Assembly (NCBI GenBank): GCA_002689385.1
Contig: NZFX01000012.1
Location: forward strand, 1-43,126
Source of the DNA: Phycisphaerae bacterium
GTDB taxonomy: Bacteria; Planctomycetota; Phycisphaerae; Phycisphaerales; SM1A02
DNA: 43,126 nt
Reading direction: 5' to 3'
Shown here: one piece after another, positions 39,907 to 43,126 of the stretch
Numbering within the stretch: position 1 is the stretch's first letter
Layout of the letters: each line of letters begins with the position of its first letter
The notes under the pieces: generated by a model
The model's database searches: none
What the model saw: the letters and a program-made list of their open reading frames with translations, nothing else
Told to the model about the DNA's origin: nothing
Translations under genes and position numbers: made by a program

Positions 39907-40932
39907 ATGTGTGAATTACAAACCCAGCATCGTCTTATTCCAGCCGCCCTTGAAGCTGTCAGCACCGCTTGTGCCGTCTCTAGAGCGGTTCAATCCAATT
40001 TAGCGCAACTCTGCGAAGTAACGAAGGACGACAGAAGCCCCGTCACAGTCGCAGATTTTGCGGTACAAGCGATTGTTTCGCTGAGCTTAGCGGACTCTCT
40101 CGATGAAAAAGACCGTTTTATTGTGGGTGAAGAAGATGCCGAAGTCCTCCGTGCCGATGATTCGGTGCTTATCCGCAAAGCAGTGCTCGAAGCAGTCCAA
40201 TCGTGGCGACCGCAAGTCACCGAAGCCCAAATGCTCGACGCCATCGACGCGTGCAATCATGACGGTAGCGGAAATGGTTTTTGGGCACTTGACCCCATCG
40301 ACGGCACAAAAGGATTTTTACGTGGGCAACATTACGCAATCGCTCTTGGTCGAATTGAAAATGGTGAAGTTGTAGTTGGCGTCATGGGATGCCCGAACCT
40401 TTCTATAGATCAAGCGTTTCCACTGAACACAAACGACGCTCAAGGTGTGATGTACGGCGCCTCCACTGGCGCTGGATCGTGGGAATTTGCTGGCTGCAAT
40501 GCAACCGCATCGCCGATGCGAATTATGGCGCAACAATACGAAGAATCAAGACCCCTTCGTTTTTGCGAGTCCGCAGAAAAAGGACACTCCAACCGAGGTG
40601 ATAGCGGAAGAATTATTGACGCAATCGGTACCGAGGGCGAGCCGGCTCGTTTAGATAGCCAATGCAAATATTCACTGGTAGCTCGAGGGCAAGCAGATGG
40701 ATACTTGCGTTTGCCAACAAGTAAAACATACGTCGAGAAAATTTGGGACCACGCCGCAGGATTATGTATCGCAACTGAAGCGGGTGCAATCGTCAGCGAC
40801 GTTTCGGGTAAACCGCTCGACTTTACACACGGCGCGCGCCTTGAAAAGAATCGCGGTATTATCTGCGCAACAAACGGACTTCATCAACGGATTATCGCGG
40901 CGATTAATGACCTCGCGATTGCACAGGAATAG
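39907..40932 (+). CDS. 3'(2'),5'-bisphosphate nucleotidase, SAL1/HAL2-like
   Basis: A 341-residue Mg2+-dependent, Li+-sensitive type phosphatase of the inositol monophosphatase superfamily. DDRSPVTVADFAVQAIV, Glu75-Glu76 in GEEDAEVL, DPIDGTKGF (129-137) and IWDHAAG (around 279-285) are the metal- and substrate-site motifs; the GTKGFLRG variant separates SAL1/HAL2 from plain IMPase and SuhB. It removes the 3'-phosphate of PAP, a by-product of sulfate assimilation, and may act on PAPS. The length and motif forms are nearer to eukaryotic SAL1 than to short bacterial CysQ. The permease gene follows after six bases. Confidence 0.88.
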   Translation: MCELQTQHRLIPAALEAVSTACAVSRAVQSNLAQLCEVTKDDRSPVTVADFAVQAIVSLSLADSLDEKDRFIVGEEDAEVLRADDSVLIRKAVLEAVQSWRPQVTEAQMLDAIDACNHDGSGNGFWALDPIDGTKGFLRGQHYAIALGRIENGEVVVGVMGCPNLSIDQAFPLNTNDAQGVMYGASTGAGSWEFAGCNATASPMRIMAQQYEESRPLRFCESAEKGHSNRGDSGRIIDAIGTEGEPARLDSQCKYSLVARGQADGYLRLPTSKTYVEKIWDHAAGLCIATEAGAIVSDVSGKPLDFTHGARLEKNRGIICATNGLHQRIIAAINDLAIAQE

Positions 40933-40938
40933 CGCACC

Positions 40939-42774
40939 ATGACGACGGATGCATGGCTCACATTACTTGCGATTGCACTTGTCATCGGCGGGCTTGTACA
41001 CAAAAAAAGAATTGGTCCCGACCTTGTCATGGCAAGTGGATTAGTTTTTCTCATGGTGACAGGTGTCGTCAAGTTTGAAGAAGCAACTGCTGGCTTTTCT
41101 GGGCGTCCCCTCCTCATGATTGCAGGTCTTTTTATAGTCGCTGGTGCCCTGCAAGAGACTGGTGGCATTGAGCTCATCGGCAAAAGACTTCTTGGAAATC
41201 CTAAAAAGTTAGCAACAGCGCAAGCAAGAATGATGGCGCCAGTTGCAATCATGTCTGCATTTATGAACACCACGCCAATAGTTGCGATGTACCTTCCGAT
41301 GGTCAACAACTGGGCAAAGAAGTTAAAGATACCACCATCAAAACTTTTTATGCCTCTAAGTTTTGCAGGCATCCTTGGTGGGCAAGGCACGATGATTGGT
41401 ACAGGGTCCAACCTCATCATTATGGGTTTGTTTATTGGGTGGTGGGACTCGCCACCCCAGTGGGTACAGGATTTGCACATTGGTCCACCGAGCGATGTTG
41501 TTGCGATGTGGGGCGCTGCATGGATTGGCATACCAGTAGCAATTATCGGCATGATTTTCATCCTCCTAACTTCAAAATGGTTGCTTCCAAATAGAACTCC
41601 ACTCGAAGAAACTATCAAGAACATTCGAGATTATGAAATTAAACTCTCAATCGCAAAAGGCGCAACCATTGTTGGAAAAACAATTGCATCTGCTGGTCTT
41701 CGTCATTTGCCTGGCGTCTTTTTAAATGCAATCGTACGTAACGATGTTCTTATAACAAGCGTTGCCCCGCAAGAAATTCTTCAGCAAGATGACAAACTTA
41801 TTTTTGTTGGGGATGTTGATTCTGTCGTTGACCTTCGTAAAATGCGTGGTTTAATTCCATCCAATGATGCCGTTAATGAAATTAACGGGCGAGTGTTTGC
41901 TCGAAAAATGGTGGAAGCGGTAATCTCTGGAAGGTCGCCGCTCGCTGGACAATCTATTCGAGATGCACAGTTCCGGACCATGTACAACGCTGCTGTTCTT
42001 GCTGTGCACCGCAAGGGCAAGCATATTGAGGGGAAAGTGGGCGATATCGTTCTTCAACCAGGCGATACATTGCTCATCGAAGCCAGTGATGATTTTTTAA
42101 CAACTTGGAGGCACAGTCCCGATTTTTATCTAATCTCTGAACTGCAAAACTCTATGCCAAAATTGCACGACAAGGCAATTGTCTCGCTTGGCATTTTGGG
42201 TTTGCTTATCTTTTTACTCACAAGCGGTTTTGTTGATCGCGTGGCATCCATTTGGCTATGCGGATTGCTGATGGTGGCGACAAGATGTATCAGTGGCCCC
42301 CTTGCAAAGAAGACCATTAACTTGCAAGTGCTTATTGTCATTGGCGCGGCTATGGGAATTGGCAATGCTGTTCAATCCAGTGGGCTTGCGCAAACAGCAA
42401 GCGACGCACTCCTCGACTTTGCCCATAGTGCAAACATCGGAAACTACGGAACACTCTTTCTTGTTTTCATTATGACTAGTATCGCGGCGCAGTTGATGAC
42501 AAATTTTGGCGCTGCAGTCATCATGTTCCCCATCGTCATTGGCGCGGCACAAGGTATCGGTGTTTCTCCTTATCCATTTGTGTTCACCATGATGGCGGCA
42601 GCTGGTTGTAACTTCTTGACCCCAGTGAGTTACCAAACTAACTTGATGATTTATGGACCCGGTGGATACAAGTTCATGGACTTTCCAAGACTTGGTGTAC
42701 CGCTGACTTTACTTGTTGCTGTACTTGCTACCTTTATCGCACCGATGGTTTTCCCATTCGTTCCAACCATATGA
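40939..42774 (+). CDS. SLC13-type permease with two RCK_C domains (sulfate transporter-like)
   Basis: A 611-residue transporter of the DASS/SLC13 superfamily. N-terminal helices carry AFMNTTPIVAMYLP and GGQGTMIGTGSNLIIMG; the C-terminal half repeats this with QLMTNFGAAVIMFPI and FLTPVSYQTNLMIYGPGGY, the two re-entrant substrate sites. Between the halves lie two TrkA-C/RCK_C domains (about 227-294 and 320-386). This layout is shared with SAC1/SLT sulfate transporters of algae and many bacterial relatives. The upstream SAL1-like gene supports sulfate as the substrate (inference); di-/tricarboxylates are the alternative. It overlaps the next gene by four bases. Confidence 0.85.
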   Translation: MTTDAWLTLLAIALVIGGLVHKKRIGPDLVMASGLVFLMVTGVVKFEEATAGFSGRPLLMIAGLFIVAGALQETGGIELIGKRLLGNPKKLATAQARMMAPVAIMSAFMNTTPIVAMYLPMVNNWAKKLKIPPSKLFMPLSFAGILGGQGTMIGTGSNLIIMGLFIGWWDSPPQWVQDLHIGPPSDVVAMWGAAWIGIPVAIIGMIFILLTSKWLLPNRTPLEETIKNIRDYEIKLSIAKGATIVGKTIASAGLRHLPGVFLNAIVRNDVLITSVAPQEILQQDDKLIFVGDVDSVVDLRKMRGLIPSNDAVNEINGRVFARKMVEAVISGRSPLAGQSIRDAQFRTMYNAAVLAVHRKGKHIEGKVGDIVLQPGDTLLIEASDDFLTTWRHSPDFYLISELQNSMPKLHDKAIVSLGILGLLIFLLTSGFVDRVASIWLCGLLMVATRCISGPLAKKTINLQVLIVIGAAMGIGNAVQSSGLAQTASDALLDFAHSANIGNYGTLFLVFIMTSIAAQLMTNFGAAVIMFPIVIGAAQGIGVSPYPFVFTMMAAAGCNFLTPVSYQTNLMIYGPGGYKFMDFPRLGVPLTLLVAVLATFIAPMVFPFVPTI

Positions 42775-43126
42775 AGTGGATTGCCACACTCATTGCTGTA
42801 CTAACGTTTGCCGTTATTGATTGCTGGGTCGTTGGAATAGTCACAACAGACAGGTGGGCATGGAGCCAGTGGCCTGCATGGATTCCTACGCAAGTCGTTC
42901 TCGCGATTCTTCTTTTGGCATTGGGCATTGTTTCAATTGCAAAAATAAAAAAATTCATATTCGTGTTTACCGCACTATTTATAGGTGTGAGTATCTGGTT
43001 TGTTTTTGTAGAGAATGCTTTCTTTGCAGAGCAGAACAAAACGAAAGGTCTTCGGGTTGTCTGCTGGACCATGAGCCATCCTAAAGAAAAAGTTTCTAAG
43101 GAATCTGCAGACAAACTCATTTCATA
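42771..43126 (+). CDS. Membrane protein, possible endonuclease/exonuclease/phosphatase family (3' truncated by window end)
   Basis: Starts with an ATGA overlap of the permease stop and stays open to the last base, giving 118 codons of a longer gene. Three membrane helices fill about residues 4-25, 38-58 and 61-80. After them comes LRVVCWTMSHPK, which recalls the RVLTWNV-type first strand of EEP nucleases/phosphatases that follow such membrane anchors. The catalytic residues would lie beyond the window, so the family call is a guess; the gene itself is well supported by coupling and reading quality. Confidence 0.5.
   Translation, partial: MKWIATLIAVLTFAVIDCWVVGIVTTDRWAWSQWPAWIPTQVVLAILLLALGIVSIAKIKKFIFVFTALFIGVSIWFVFVENAFFAEQNKTKGLRVVCWTMSHPKEKVSKESADKLIS

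Noticed and set aside
1-43126. CRISPR array, prophage, insertion sequence, tRNA or rRNA
   Set aside because: No regular spaced repeats, no transposase, integrase or phage structural motif, and no tRNA cloverleaf or rRNA signature was found on reading both strands; the only mobile-like traces are the palindromes at 34778-34908.

Overview
The window is dense, AT-leaning chromosomal DNA from a diderm (Gram-negative-type) bacterium, most likely a planctomycete close to the Phycisphaerae. The diderm evidence is LpxI and a LpxL/HtrB-type lipid A acyltransferase, ExbD and TonB-like proteins, a LolCE/LolD-like exporter, a lipoprotein with a lipobox, and SurE. The planctomycete evidence is softer: a membrane protein with the CxCGYDL...CPECG zinc ribbon common in that phylum, a ClpC with a UVR linker in a diderm, a GyrA with proline at the usual acidic QRDR position, and several small conserved-looking proteins I cannot name. 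No tRNA, rRNA, insertion sequence, CRISPR array or prophage gene was seen.

Layout. 1-7161 (+): the end of a DsbD-like thiol-disulfide reductase, a LOG-family protein, lpxI, a TlyA-like methyltransferase lacking the S4 domain, gyrA, then a chain of overlapping genes (STAS protein, ExbD, TonB-like). 7180-9149 (-): surE and a membrane glycosyltransferase. 9265-14550 (+): an FtsX-type permease, its LolD-like ATPase, and clpC with a structured leader and a strong terminator. 14666-15334 (-): rluA, divergent from a TolB-like propeller protein and a lipoprotein (15349-17066, +). 17068-19576 (-): lysine 6-aminotransferase followed by a FIST-domain protein. A 348-base region rich in inverted repeats then leads to a large envelope coiled-coil protein, a lipid A acyltransferase, a single-domain response regulator and a small unknown protein (19925-23040, +).

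23041-27409 (-) holds a small unknown gene and a likely operon of ECF sigma factor, membrane anti-sigma factor, secreted helical protein, OppC permease and OppD ATPase. 27521-28486 (+) is a Na+/Ca2+ exchanger; 28483-30430 (-) carries dnaB and an HU gene; 30877-34203 (+) is trkA-trkH plus a zinc-ribbon membrane protein. A lone nuoI (-) and the ATP synthase operon (+) diverge from a region holding two palindromic REP-like elements. The ATP synthase cluster runs atpZ/I-like, atpI-like, atpB, atpE, atpF, atpH, atpA and then stops at a strong terminator: gamma, beta and epsilon genes are absent. The end of the window (39907-43126, +) has a SAL1/HAL2-like phosphatase, an SLC13/RCK permease and the start of a membrane protein cut by the window edge.

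Most striking points: the split ATP synthase operon, REP-like palindromes beside two bioenergetic promoters, recurrent -10 boxes only 6-9 bases from start codons (probable leaderless mRNAs), the ECF/anti-sigma/secreted-protein/OppCD locus, the lysine aminotransferase-FIST pair, and the coiled-coil protein with its repeat-rich upstream region. Functions are from visible motifs and family knowledge; no database search was possible.
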